Positions 1 through 7,723 of a stretch of DNA of 45,449 bases are shown here, piece after piece. Positions within the stretch are counted from its first letter, which is position 1. Each line of letters starts with the position of its first letter. The notes under the pieces are model-generated. The model saw only the letters and a list, made by a program, of their open reading frames with translations. It did no database searches and was not told the DNA's origin. The stretch is from Gemmatimonadota bacterium (GTDB lineage: Bacteria; Gemmatimonadota; Gemmatimonadetes; Gemmatimonadales; GWC2-71-9): the NCBI GenBank assembly GCA_003222055.1, contig QHUT01000066.1:1-45449 (forward strand), read 5' to 3'. The position numbers and the translations under genes are program-made.

Positions 1-1
1 C

Positions 2-379
2 GCGACGCTCGAGGCGAACGGCCTCGCCGTCGTGGACGAAGTGATGCCCTCGTCCACCCGGCTCTACGCCAATCCCGTCGCCCTCGCCGATCCTGCCCGA
101 CGTCGTCGCATCGACGACCTCGTCATGCTCTTGAACTCGGTCCTCGTCGCCCGCCGGCGCGTGATGCTGGAGGTGAACGCGTCGGCCGAGTGCCTCGACG
201 CCGTGGTGGCGGTGCTGCCGTCGATGCGCCAGGCGACCGTGGCGCCGCTGTTCGGCAACGGCGGGTATGCGGTGAAGGCCGCAGTGCCGCGCGAGGCGCT
301 CCCGCAGGTGATCCCCGCCGTCAAGGCGGCCGGCGGCACCGACGTCGTCGTCTCGACCCTGTCGCAGATCGTCCCATGA
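2..379 (+). CDS. hisG: ATP phosphoribosyltransferase, C-terminal part (5' end outside window)
   Basis: This is the end of HisG, which condenses ATP with PRPP in the first step of histidine synthesis. The reading frame is open from base 2, so the gene begins upstream. The visible 125 residues hold the end of the catalytic domain and then an ACT-like tail that begins near VMLEVNA and ends VKAAGGTDVVVSTLSQIVP. That tail is the histidine-sensing regulatory domain of the long HisG form, so a separate HisZ is not expected. The stop overlaps the hisC start (ATGA, 376-379), so the two genes are translationally coupled. The identification is confident from the C-terminal domain and from the his genes that follow. 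Confidence 0.9.
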   Translation, partial: ATLEANGLAVVDEVMPSSTRLYANPVALADPARRRRIDDLVMLLNSVLVARRRVMLEVNASAECLDAVVAVLPSMRQATVAPLFGNGGYAVKAAVPREALPQVIPAVKAAGGTDVVVSTLSQIVP

Positions 380-1322
380 CCACAGCCACCCCCACCCCTC
401 CCGCCACGGGACCCGTGTCGCGCATCGACCCCGAGGCCGCGTACCGTCGCCCCACCGCCCCGGGGCCCGCGCTGCTGCGGCTCGACTCGAACGAAGGCGT
501 GCTCCCGCCGCAGGCGCTGCTCGCGCAGCTCGCCGCCGCCGATCCCGAGCTGCTGCGTCGCTACCCGGAAGTGTCGGCTTTGGAAGCGGCGCTCGCGGCA
601 CGGCTCGACGTGCCGCCCGAGCGCCTGATCGTGACCGCCGGCGCCGACGAGGCGATCGACCGGGCGTGCCGGGCATTTCTCGAGCCCGGCAAGAGCGTGC
701 TCCTTCCCGACCCGTGCTTCGACATGTTCGACCGCTGCGCCGCGCTGGCGGGCGGAACGCTCGTCCGCGTGCCGTGGCGTGACGGCCCGTTCCCACTCGA
801 CGGGTTCCTCGGGCGCGTCGACGCGCGCACGGGTGTCGTGGTCGTCGTGTCGCCCAACAACCCGACCGGCGCCGTCGCGAAGCTCGCCGAGGTGCGGCGG
901 CTCGCAGGGGCGGCCCCGAACGCGCTCCTGGTGCTCGATCACGCATACGTGGAGTACGCCGACGAAGACTTGACGCCGGCCGTCCTGGATCTTCCGAACC
1001 GCAGCTCGAGCGCGGCGTGGAGCCGTTGCGTGCGCACGTCGCGCGCATCCGCGTGGAGCGCGGTCTGCTCGCCACGCGGCTCGCCGCCCGGGGGCTCGCG
1101 CCCCAGCCGTCGCAGGCGAACTTCGTGCTCGTCGAGTGCGGGGCGCGCGCCCAGGCGATCCGCACGGCGCTGGCCGGCCGCGGCGTCGTGGTGCGCGACT
1201 TCCCTGGCCGCCCGGGTCTCGAGACGGCGCTGCGGATCACGGTGCCCGGGAATCCCGCGGACTTCGAGCGGCTGTGCGACGCGCTCGATGCCGCGTTCGC
1301 CGCCGTGGGGCTCCGGCCATGA
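376..1322 (+). pseudogene. hisC: histidinol-phosphate aminotransferase with internal deletion and frameshift
   Basis: HisC is a PLP enzyme that converts imidazole-acetol phosphate to histidinol phosphate. Two HisC halves lie in different frames. Frame 1 from ATG 376 reads LRLDSNEG, the SPNNPTG motif and LDHAYVEYADE, and stays HisC-like to about base 997. Frame 3 from about base 1000 reads on to the stop at 1320-1322 ([20 protein letters not shown]). The usual middle, with the SKAxGLAGLRxGY segment that carries the PLP lysine, is absent. Together the halves make about 310 residues against roughly 350-365 in the family, so about 60 residues are missing, and the lost length is not a multiple of three. 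Without that lysine the product cannot be an active transaminase. Both flanking overlaps (ATGA with hisG and with hisB) are intact. The lesion could therefore be recent, or it could be an assembly error. Confidence 0.85.
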
Positions 1323-1912
1323 CCGCCCGTACCGCCACCGTCACGCGCGCCACGCGCGAGACCTCGATCACCGTGACGCTCGCCCTCGACGGCACGGGCG
1401 CCGTCGACGTCAAAACGGGCATCGGCTTCCTCGACCATCTGCTCGACGCGCTGGGCCGCCACGCGCGCCTCGACCTGACGGTCGCCTGCAAGGGCGACCT
1501 CCACATCGACGATCATCACACCGCCGAGGACTGTGCGCTGGCGCTGGGGCAGGCGCTCGACCGGGCCTTGGGTGAGCGCCGCGGTGTGGCCCGTTTCGGA
1601 TCGGCCTTGGCCCCGCTCGACGAAGCCCTGGCGCGCGCGGTCGTCGATCTGTCGGGGCGCCCCTACGCCGACGTCGCGCTCGACCTCGGACGGGAGACGA
1701 TCGGGGGGCTCGCGTGCGAGAACATCGCGCACGTGCTGCGCTCGCTCGCCGTCGCGGCGCGCCTGACGCTGCACGTCGACGTGCTCAAGGGCGAGAACGA
1801 TCATCACAAGGCCGAGGCTGCGTTCAAGGCGACGGCCCTCGCGTTGCAGCAGGCGATCGCCTGCACCGGCTACGACGACGTGCCGTCCACCAAGGGGACG
1901 CTCGATGGCTGA
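1319..1912 (+). CDS. hisB: imidazoleglycerol-phosphate dehydratase
   Basis: HisB dehydrates imidazole glycerol phosphate to imidazole-acetol phosphate, a manganese-dependent step in the cytoplasm. The 197-residue protein has the length of the single-domain enzyme. It shows the two repeated halves with metal-binding signatures: [13 protein letters not shown] and [16 protein letters not shown] in the first, [12 protein letters not shown] and [14 protein letters not shown] in the second. No histidinol-phosphate phosphatase domain is fused to it, so that activity must come from elsewhere. The start ATG at 1319 overlaps the hisC stop, and the end overlaps the hisHF start by 8 bp. I see nothing irregular in the gene. 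Confidence 0.95.
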   Translation: MTARTATVTRATRETSITVTLALDGTGAVDVKTGIGFLDHLLDALGRHARLDLTVACKGDLHIDDHHTAEDCALALGQALDRALGERRGVARFGSALAPLDEALARAVVDLSGRPYADVALDLGRETIGGLACENIAHVLRSLAVAARLTLHVDVLKGENDHHKAEAAFKATALALQQAIACTGYDDVPSTKGTLDG

Positions 1913-3296
1913 CCTCGTCATCGTCGACTCCGGGGTCGCCAATCTGGCGTCGATCACGAGCGGGTTCGGCCGGCTCGGCGCGAGCGTCGCCGTGACGCGC
2001 GACCCGGCAGCGGTGCGGCAAGCGTCGCGCGTGGTGCTTCCGGGCGTAGGCGCGTTCGGCGCGGGACTGGGCGCGCTGCGCGCGCATGGTCTCGACGCCG
2101 CGATCACGGACGTGGTGGCCCGTGGCACACCCCTCCTCGGCATCTGCCTGGGCATGCAGATGCTGTGTGAGGCGAGCGAGGAGACCCCCGGCGTCGCGGG
2201 GCTCGGCGTGATCGCGGGCACCTGCCGCCGGCTTCCCGCCGACGTGCGGGTGCCACATCTCGGCTGGAATACCGTGACCGCCCAGTCGGAGCAAGGGCTC
2301 ATCGCCACGGGTATCGCTGCGTTCGCGAACTCGTACGCCCTGCGCGACGCCCCAGCCGGCTGGACGGTCGCATGGACCACCCACGGCGTGCGGTTCGTGG
2401 CGGCGCTGGAGAAAGAAGGCGACCGCGTGCTCGCCTGCCAGTTCCACCCCGAGCTGTCGGGTGCGTACGGAGCGGGTCTGTTGCACCGCTGGCTCACCGG
2501 CGCGAGGGCCGCGCCGCCCCCACCGGCCGCCGGCCCGGCGCCGGGACTGCTGCCCCGCGTCGTGCCTTGCCTCGATGTGCGGGACGGTCGGGTCGTGAAG
2601 GGCGTGCGGTTCCAGGATCTGCGCGACGCGGGCGACCCCGCGACGCAAGGGGCCGCGTACGAGGCCCAGGGGGCCGACGAGATCGTCGTGCTCGACGTCG
2701 CCGCGTCGCCCGAAGGCCGCGCCACGCAGCTCGACACCGTGGCGCGGGTGCGGGCGGCGATCCGCATCCCCCTCACCGTGGGCGGCGGCGTGCGCAGCGT
2801 GGACGACGCGCGTCGCCTGCTCGCGGCGGGCGCGGACAAGGTGAGCGTGAACACGGCGGCCATCGAGCGTCCCGCGCTCCTGTCGGAGCTCGCGGCCCAG
2901 TTCGGCTGCCAGTGCGTCGTGCTCGCCATCGATGCGCGCCGCAGCGGTGATCGCTGGGAAGCGCTGGTGCGTGGCGGCCGCGCGCCCGGTCGGCCCGACG
3001 CGGTGGCGTGGGCGGCGGAAGGCGCGGGGCTGGGGGCGGGGGAGATACTGCTCACGAGCTGGGACCGTGACGGCACGCGAGCCGGTCCCGACCTGGAGCT
3101 GGTGCGAGCCGTCGTGGCAGCGGTGCATGTGCCGGTGATCGCCTCGGGCGGTATCGGCGACCGCGCTCACGTGGCGCAGGCGCTCGGCGCCGGCGCGGAC
3201 GCCGTGCTCGCCGCCTCCGTGTTCCACGACGGCGACGACACCGTCGGCGGCATCAAGGACGAGCTGTCGCTCCGAGGGCTACGGGTGCGGCGATGA
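1905..3296 (+). CDS. hisHF: bifunctional imidazole glycerol phosphate synthase, HisH-HisF fusion
   Basis: One 463-residue chain carries both subunits of IGP synthase. Residues 1 to about 205 are the class I glutamine amidotransferase HisH, with nucleophile Cys81 in GICLGMQ and partners His181 and Glu183 in CQFHPE. A proline/alanine linker (about 207-217) joins it to the HisF cyclase barrel (about 218-463), which has CLDVRDG with Asp224 and AIDAR with Asp343. These two aspartates are 119 residues apart, the same spacing as the catalytic pair Asp11/Asp130 of Thermotoga HisF. All key residues are therefore present. Ammonia made by the first half is normally channelled into the second. The fusion order matches yeast HIS7, whereas most bacteria keep hisH and hisF separate. 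It overlaps hisB by 8 bp and the next gene by ATGA. Confidence 0.95.
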   Translation: MADLVIVDSGVANLASITSGFGRLGASVAVTRDPAAVRQASRVVLPGVGAFGAGLGALRAHGLDAAITDVVARGTPLLGICLGMQMLCEASEETPGVAGLGVIAGTCRRLPADVRVPHLGWNTVTAQSEQGLIATGIAAFANSYALRDAPAGWTVAWTTHGVRFVAALEKEGDRVLACQFHPELSGAYGAGLLHRWLTGARAAPPPPAAGPAPGLLPRVVPCLDVRDGRVVKGVRFQDLRDAGDPATQGAAYEAQGADEIVVLDVAASPEGRATQLDTVARVRAAIRIPLTVGGGVRSVDDARRLLAAGADKVSVNTAAIERPALLSELAAQFGCQCVVLAIDARRSGDRWEALVRGGRAPGRPDAVAWAAEGAGLGAGEILLTSWDRDGTRAGPDLELVRAVVAAVHVPVIASGGIGDRAHVAQALGAGADAVLAASVFHDGDDTVGGIKDELSLRGLRVRR

Positions 3297-4579
3297 TCGT
3301 CCCCAGCATCGACGTGATCAACGGCCGCGCGGTCCAATTGCGGCGCGGGCGCGAGTTTGTGCTGGACGGCGGCGACCCGCTGGCGCGCCTCGAGGAGTTT
3401 GCGGTGGCAGGCGAGGTGGCGGTGATCGACCTGGACGCGGCGCTCGGCCAGGGCTCGAACGCCGACCTGATCCGCGAGATGGTGCGCCGGGCGCCCTGCA
3501 GAGTGGGTGGGGGGATTCGCGACCTCGCCGCGGCGCGCGCGTGGCTCGACGCCGGCGCGGCGAAGATCGTGATCGGCACAGCGGCGAGCCCCGAGCTGTG
3601 CGGCGCCCTGCCGCGCGAGCGCGTGATCGCCGCGGTCGATGCCGACCGCGGCCAGATCGTGGTGGACGGCTGGCGCCGCGAGACCGGCGTGCCGGTGCTC
3701 GAGCGGATCCGCGCGCTCGCCCCCCTCGTCGGCGGGTTTCTCTTCACGCAGGTGGAGCGCGAAGGCGCCATGGACGGATTCGACTTTCAGGCGGTGGTGG
3801 CCGCGGTGCGCGCGGCGGGCGACGCGCGGGTGACGGCCGCCGGGGGGATCACGACCACCGTCGAGATCGCCGAGCTGGACCGGATCGGGGCGGACGCGCA
3901 GGTGGGCATGGCGCTGTACACCGGTCGGCTGACGCTCGGCGCGGCGGTGGCTGCGCCGCTCGCGAAACCGGTGGATCACGGGGCGAAGGGCGGTGTCTGG
4001 CCCACGGTCGTATGCGACGAGTGGGGGCGCGCGCTGGGACTGGTGTGGAGCACGCCCGAATCCCTGGCGCGCGCCGTGCAGGAGCGGCGGGGGGTCTACT
4101 GGTCGCGGTCGCGCCAGGCACTGTGGGTGAAGGGCGAGACGTCGGGCAACACGCAGCAGCTGTTGCGCGTCGATCTCGACTGTGACCGCGATGCGCTGCG
4201 TTTCACGGTGCGCCAACACGGCGTCGGGTTCTGTCACCTCGAGCGGCGTGCGTGCTGGCCCACCGATTTCGCTCCCGACGACCTCGAGCGCACCATCGCC
4301 GCGCGCGCGGCGCGACCGGACCCCGACTCGCGGACCAGCAAACTGTTGGGGGACCCGGCGCTGCTCGCTGCGAAGCTGCGCGAGGAAGCCGCCGAGCTGG
4401 CGGAGGCTGCAACACGCGGCGCGGTGGTGCACGAGGCGGCCGACGTCTTGTACATGGCGCTCGTCGCCCTGGTGCGGGGTGGCGGCTCCCTCGCCGAGGT
4501 GCGGGCCGAGCTGGCGCGCCGCCACGCGGGGGTCACCCGGCGGCCGATGGCGGCGAAGGCTCAGGCGGACGCATCATGA
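3293..4579 (+). CDS. trifunctional HisA-HisI-HisE fusion (isomerase, cyclohydrolase, pyrophosphatase)
   Basis: A 428-residue protein seems to join three histidine steps. Residues 1 to about 225 are a HisA-type (ProFAR isomerase) barrel, with PSIDVING (Asp7), [14 protein letters not shown] (Asp116) and VTAAGGI. Residues about 235-325 are the phosphoribosyl-AMP cyclohydrolase HisI, with [29 protein letters not shown] and GFCH; Cys297, Cys314 and Cys321 are likely zinc ligands. Residues about 348-412 are the phosphoribosyl-ATP pyrophosphatase HisE, with EEAAEL (364-369) and EAADVLY. HisIE fusions are common, but HisA placed in front of HisIE is not an arrangement I know. The HisI part ([11 protein letters not shown]) is close to the eukaryote-like subtype. 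The gene overlaps hisHF and hisD by ATGA at both ends, and no frame break is visible. Confidence 0.88.
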   Translation: MIVPSIDVINGRAVQLRRGREFVLDGGDPLARLEEFAVAGEVAVIDLDAALGQGSNADLIREMVRRAPCRVGGGIRDLAAARAWLDAGAAKIVIGTAASPELCGALPRERVIAAVDADRGQIVVDGWRRETGVPVLERIRALAPLVGGFLFTQVEREGAMDGFDFQAVVAAVRAAGDARVTAAGGITTTVEIAELDRIGADAQVGMALYTGRLTLGAAVAAPLAKPVDHGAKGGVWPTVVCDEWGRALGLVWSTPESLARAVQERRGVYWSRSRQALWVKGETSGNTQQLLRVDLDCDRDALRFTVRQHGVGFCHLERRACWPTDFAPDDLERTIAARAARPDPDSRTSKLLGDPALLAAKLREEAAELAEAATRGAVVHEAADVLYMALVALVRGGGSLAEVRAELARRHAGVTRRPMAAKAQADAS

Positions 4580-5844
4580 CGGCTTCACTCCTGCTGCGCC
4601 GACGCACGGTCGCCAAGCTGGTCCATCGGCGCACAGGCCGGGATGCAGGAACGCTCGCGGCCGCGGCGCGGATTGTCGAGGGCGTGAGGAAGCGGGGGGA
4701 GGTCGCGCTGCGAAAGTACGCCGAGCGGTTCGGGGACGTGTCGCCGGGTGCGCCGCTGTATTACGCCCGCCCCGACCTCGCGCGGGTGCTGAAGGGCTTC
4801 TCGGCCGATGATCGCGCGCGGCTCGAGCGCGTGGCGGCGCGGATCCGGGCGTTCGCGGTGGCGCAGCGAGGCGCCCTCGGCCCGGTGCGGGTGCCGGTGC
4901 CGGGTGGGGTCGCGGAGCACCACATCGCCCCGGTCGAGCGCGCGGGGTGCTACGCGCCGGGAGGGCGCTATCCCCTGCCCTCCTCGGTCCTGATGACCGC
5001 GATTACCGCTCGGGTGGCAGGCGTGCGGGACGTTTGGGTTGCGAGCCCTAAGCCGCAGGCGTTAACGCTCGCCGCGGCCGCAATCGCGGGCGCGGAAGGG
5101 GTGCTCGCCGCGGGCGGGGCCCAGGCGATCGCGGCGCTCGCCTATGGTGCGGGTCCGATCGCGCCACGAGACGTGGTCGTCGGACCAGGGAACCGCTGGG
5201 TGGCCGCTGCGAAGCAGCTCGTCGCCGGAACAGTCGCGATCGACATGCTCGCGGGCCCCTCCGAGCTGATCGTGTTCGCGGACTCGAGCGCCGACCCCGC
5301 CACCGTCGCGGCGGACCTGCTCGCTCAGGCGGAGCACGATCCCGACGCCGTGCCCGTGCTCGTGACGGTCGATGCCGGGCTGGTCGAGCGCGTGGAGCGG
5401 GAGCTGGTATGCCAGCTCGACGACCTGCCGGCGGCCGACGTCGCCCGGGCGGCGCTCGCGCATGGTGGAGCCGTCGTAGTAGAGAGCACCGATGATGGGA
5501 TCGCCGCGTGCGACGCGATCGCGCCCGAGCACCTCCAGCTCGAGCTGCGCGACGCGGACGCCGTCGCGCCTCGACTCGTTCACTACGGCGCCCTCTTCGT
5601 CGGCGCGGGGAGCGCGGAAGTGCTGGGTGACTACGGCGCAGGCCCGAACCACGTGCTGCCCACCGGCGGCACCGCCCGGTTCAGCGGAGGCCTCTCGGTG
5701 TACACGTTCCTGCGCGTGCGGACCTGGCTGCGAATCGTCGACGGCGCGGCGGCGCGGCCCCTGGTCGAGGACGCCGTGTGGCTGGGTCGTGCCGAGGGGC
5801 TCGAGGCACATGCGCGCGCGGCGGAGCGGCGGCTGGCGACATAG
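4576..5844 (+). CDS. hisD: histidinol dehydrogenase
   Basis: HisD performs the last two steps of the pathway, oxidising histidinol to histidine with two NAD. The 422-residue length is normal. The zinc ligands can be placed at Gln251, His254, Asp352 and His412, matching Gln259, His262, Asp360 and His419 of the E. coli enzyme with a constant offset. The catalytic pair Glu318/His319 lies in IAPEHLQLEL. The nucleotide-binding stretch VVGPGNRWVAAAKQ and the end region NHVLPTGGTARFSGGLSV are typical. ATG 4576 was chosen because it forms the usual ATGA overlap with the preceding stop. This is the last his gene here, and the repeat element begins 42 bp downstream. Confidence 0.97.
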   Translation: MTASLLLRRRTVAKLVHRRTGRDAGTLAAAARIVEGVRKRGEVALRKYAERFGDVSPGAPLYYARPDLARVLKGFSADDRARLERVAARIRAFAVAQRGALGPVRVPVPGGVAEHHIAPVERAGCYAPGGRYPLPSSVLMTAITARVAGVRDVWVASPKPQALTLAAAAIAGAEGVLAAGGAQAIAALAYGAGPIAPRDVVVGPGNRWVAAAKQLVAGTVAIDMLAGPSELIVFADSSADPATVAADLLAQAEHDPDAVPVLVTVDAGLVERVERELVCQLDDLPAADVARAALAHGGAVVVESTDDGIAACDAIAPEHLQLELRDADAVAPRLVHYGALFVGAGSAEVLGDYGAGPNHVLPTGGTARFSGGLSVYTFLRVRTWLRIVDGAAARPLVEDAVWLGRAEGLEAHARAAERRLAT

Positions 5845-5885
5845 CTCCGGATAGACTGCCCACTCTCCCTCACCCCCAACAGTTT

Positions 5886-5967
5886 CCCACGCCGGAGGCG
5901 TGGGCCCGATGAGCACTGCGCTTAAGCGCAGTGTCTCACTGGACCCACTCTTCAGAGTGGGAATAAC
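5886..5967 (+). repeat. left triple-hairpin repeat
   Basis: Three palindromes follow one another. At 5886-5904 there is an 8-bp stem (CCCACGCC/GGCGTGGG) with a 3-nt loop. At 5914-5933 there is a perfect 20-bp palindrome centred on CTTAAG, which can be extended by TGAG/CTCA with one bulge. At 5944-5961 there is an 8-bp stem (CCCACTCT/AGAGTGGG) with a 2-nt loop. The copy at 6454 repeats this with few changes. Confidence 0.85.
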
Positions 5968-6041
5968 AAGGGGGCGCGAGTTCGTTCGTTGACCGCTCGT
6001 TGACTCTGCATCCGCAATGTGGCCCCTCCGACCCGGCCGCC

Positions 6042-6428
6042 ATGCCAGCGCACCGCATCTACATCCATCTGACCTGGTCGACGCTGGCGCGACGGCCGAT
6101 GATCGACGTCCCCACTCGTGCGTTTCTCGACGAATTCTTTCGCAGGATCGCCATCCAGGAGCGCGTGACGATCATGGCGCTCGGCTTCCTCCGTACGCAT
6201 GTGCATCTGTTGGTCCGCACCGCCCCGCGCTACGACCTGCCCCGGCTCGTCCAGTTGCTCAAGGGCGGAAGCAGCTACGCCGCCAGCCGGCAACCCGCAA
6301 ACGTGCTCGGGCTGCGGTGGAATCGCGAATACTCCGCAACGAGCGTGAGCCCAAGGCTCCTCCGCGAGCCGGTCACGTACATCCAGAGTCAGAGCAGTCG
6401 GCATCCGTCGGAGGCGATCCCACCCTGA
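6042..6428 (+). CDS. IS200-like / RAYT-type Y1 transposase
   Basis: This 128-residue protein fits the small single-domain Y1 transposases that nick and join single-stranded DNA. The HUH metal motif is THVHLLV, with His53 and His55. LVQLLKGGSSYAASR (about 69-83) is the usual LKG-S helix. The C-terminal VTYIQSQSSRHP holds Tyr113, which aligns with the catalytic tyrosine of the IS200 family (VxxYIxxQ). ATG 6042 is chosen because MPAHRIYIHLTWST is the normal N-terminus; a TTG at 6000 would add 14 unlike residues. The gene lies entirely between the two triple-hairpin repeats, which are its likely substrates. All catalytic residues seem present, so it may be active. Whether it is an IS200 or a domesticated RAYT needs copy-number data. 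Confidence 0.85.
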   Translation: MPAHRIYIHLTWSTLARRPMIDVPTRAFLDEFFRRIAIQERVTIMALGFLRTHVHLLVRTAPRYDLPRLVQLLKGGSSYAASRQPANVLGLRWNREYSATSVSPRLLREPVTYIQSQSSRHPSEAIPP

Positions 6429-6453
6429 ACTCACCGATCGCCGGCCCTGTTCT

Positions 6454-6535
6454 GCCACGCCGGAGGCGTGGGCCCGATAGAGCACTGCGCTTAAGCGCAG
6501 TGTCTCACAGGGCCCACTCTTCAGAGCGGGAATGA
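6454..6535 (+). repeat. right triple-hairpin repeat
   Basis: This is the second copy of the left repeat in direct orientation. Its hairpins lie at 6455-6471 (7-bp stem, 3-nt loop), 6483-6502 (the 20-bp palindrome, identical to the left copy) and 6513-6530 (8-bp stem with one changed pair, AGAGCGGG). The ends read GGGAATGAC here against GGGAATAAC on the left. Spacer lengths differ by a single base between the copies. Confidence 0.85.
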
Positions 6536-6592
6536 CGACGCACGGCGAGGGGGTACAGAACACGTACGACTTCCGATTCGAGCGATGTCCGG

Positions 6593-6621
6593 TTGACATG
6601 CACCGCCCGTCGCCCTACGTT
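6593..6621 (+). promoter_or_regulatory. candidate sigma-70 promoter for tauE
   Basis: A perfect -35 hexamer TTGACA (6593-6598) is followed after 17 bp by TACGTT (6616-6621), which keeps the first two bases and the last of the -10 consensus. It would give a leader of about 200 nt before tauE. The stretch 6536-6826 holds no convincing gene. Confidence 0.4.
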
Positions 6622-6762
6622 GCAACTCCCGATGCAATCGACGCCGATGTCTCCGCTCTGTTGTTGTATCCACCACCCGCAGGGTCGGACGGACGTCTCG
6701 GCGCATGCAGTGACGACATGAGGTAACTCTCAGCCTCTTCGCCCATTGAGCGGCTCCCAGGC

Positions 6763-6796
6763 CCGGCCACCCCCAGCGTGCGCCGGGTTTTTGTGT
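6763..6796 (+). terminator. terminator-like hairpin in the tauE leader
   Basis: CCCGGC near 6764 can pair with GCCGGG just before the run TTTTTG that ends near 6793, leaving a loop of about 14 nt. It sits about 35 nt before the tauE start, where an attenuator would be. The stem is only 6 bp, so this is a weak call. Confidence 0.25.
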
Positions 6797-6826
6797 TTGT
6801 ACGCACCCTCAACCATTCGGGACGCG

Positions 6827-7723
6827 ATGCATGTGACGCCAAGCGCGCTCGTCTTGATCCTCATCACGCTCCTCGCCGCCATCGTCAACGGCGCGCTGGG
6901 CTACGGATTCTCGTCGATCACCGTACCGGTGGCGCTGTTGTTCTACACGAACCGGGTCCTCAATCCGGCGCTCGTGTGGATCGAGGTCGTGTTGAACGCG
7001 TACGTGCTCTGGGTCAATCGGGCGAGCGTGCCGCACGTGTGGCGCCGGGTCGTGCCCATCATCCTCGGGCTGGCGCCGGGCGTCGGGCTGGGGACATCGC
7101 TGGTGCATCGAGTACCGCCGGGCTGGCTCAAGCTCGCCACGTTCATGGTCCTGTTGCCGCTGATTCTGTTGCAGGCAGCCGGATTTCGCCGGCCCATCAA
7201 AGCCGAGCGCCCCGTCGGACTGGCGTTCGGCGGGGGCCTCGGTGTGCTCTACTCCGTTACCACGATCTCGGGGCCGCCCCTGGCTCTCATGTTGAGCAAC
7301 CAGGGGTTCACGAAGCAGGACTTCCGAGCCGGTCTCGGGCTCGTCCGACTGGCCGAATCGACGTTCACCGCCGCCGCGTACTACTTCGCCGGCATGTTTG
7401 CGACCGAGAGCGTCGGTGTGTTCCCCTACATCATCCCGAGCCTAGTCGTGGGGATCCCGCTCGGCGTGCGGGTCATTCGCCACGTGCGGCCCGAGACCTT
7501 CCGGCGCATCTGCATGAGCTTCGACGCCTGGGTGGTAGGCTACGGCATCTCGACACTACTGCGACAGCTCCACCTGGTCGATGGCGCGGCGGCGTTCTCC
7601 GTACTCACCGCGGTAGGCCTGGTGGACACCTGGCTGTTGTACCGGTTCTTCGGTAAACAGAGGCCTGACGAGCACGCTCATCGTCAGTACAGGTACGCCA
7701 CCCCGAGCGCGACCGTGACCTGA
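6827..7723 (+). CDS. TauE/SafE-family membrane permease
   Basis: A 298-residue, strongly hydrophobic protein fits the TauE/SafE (sulfite/organosulfonate exporter-like) family. It begins with the typical N-terminal helix and glycine motif (LAAIVNGALGYGFSSITVPVAL). A second glycine-rich half contains GGGLGVLYSVTTISGPPLAL, the internal repeat of the family. About eight membrane segments can be counted. ATG 6827 (MHVTPSALV) is chosen over an upstream in-frame ATG (6746), because the extra 27 residues are polar and cysteine-containing and would overlap the leader hairpin. The transported substrate cannot be told: relatives move sulfite, sulfoacetate or other anions. The last 40 bp overlap the convergent porin gene. 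Confidence 0.8.
   Translation: MHVTPSALVLILITLLAAIVNGALGYGFSSITVPVALLFYTNRVLNPALVWIEVVLNAYVLWVNRASVPHVWRRVVPIILGLAPGVGLGTSLVHRVPPGWLKLATFMVLLPLILLQAAGFRRPIKAERPVGLAFGGGLGVLYSVTTISGPPLALMLSNQGFTKQDFRAGLGLVRLAESTFTAAAYYFAGMFATESVGVFPYIIPSLVVGIPLGVRVIRHVRPETFRRICMSFDAWVVGYGISTLLRQLHLVDGAAAFSVLTAVGLVDTWLLYRFFGKQRPDEHAHRQYRYATPSATVT

Larger units (their letters stand above)
5886..6535 (+). mobile_element. IS200-like element framed by triple-hairpin direct repeats
   Basis: A Y1 (HUH) transposase gene is flanked on both sides by an 82-83-bp sequence in the same orientation, about 5886-5967 and 6454-6536. Each copy can fold into the same three hairpins in the same order. No TnpB-like gene is present. 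Same-strand hairpins at both ends fit single-strand recognition by Y1 transposases, as in the IS200/IS605 and REP-associated (RAYT) groups. The element lies between hisD and the tauE leader and interrupts no gene. Its exact ends and any target tetranucleotide cannot be fixed from one copy. Confidence 0.75.

Noticed and set aside
6532-6726. 64-codon ORF between the repeat and tauE
   Set aside because: It overlaps the repeat end and the promoter candidate, lacks a ribosome site and has no recognisable features.
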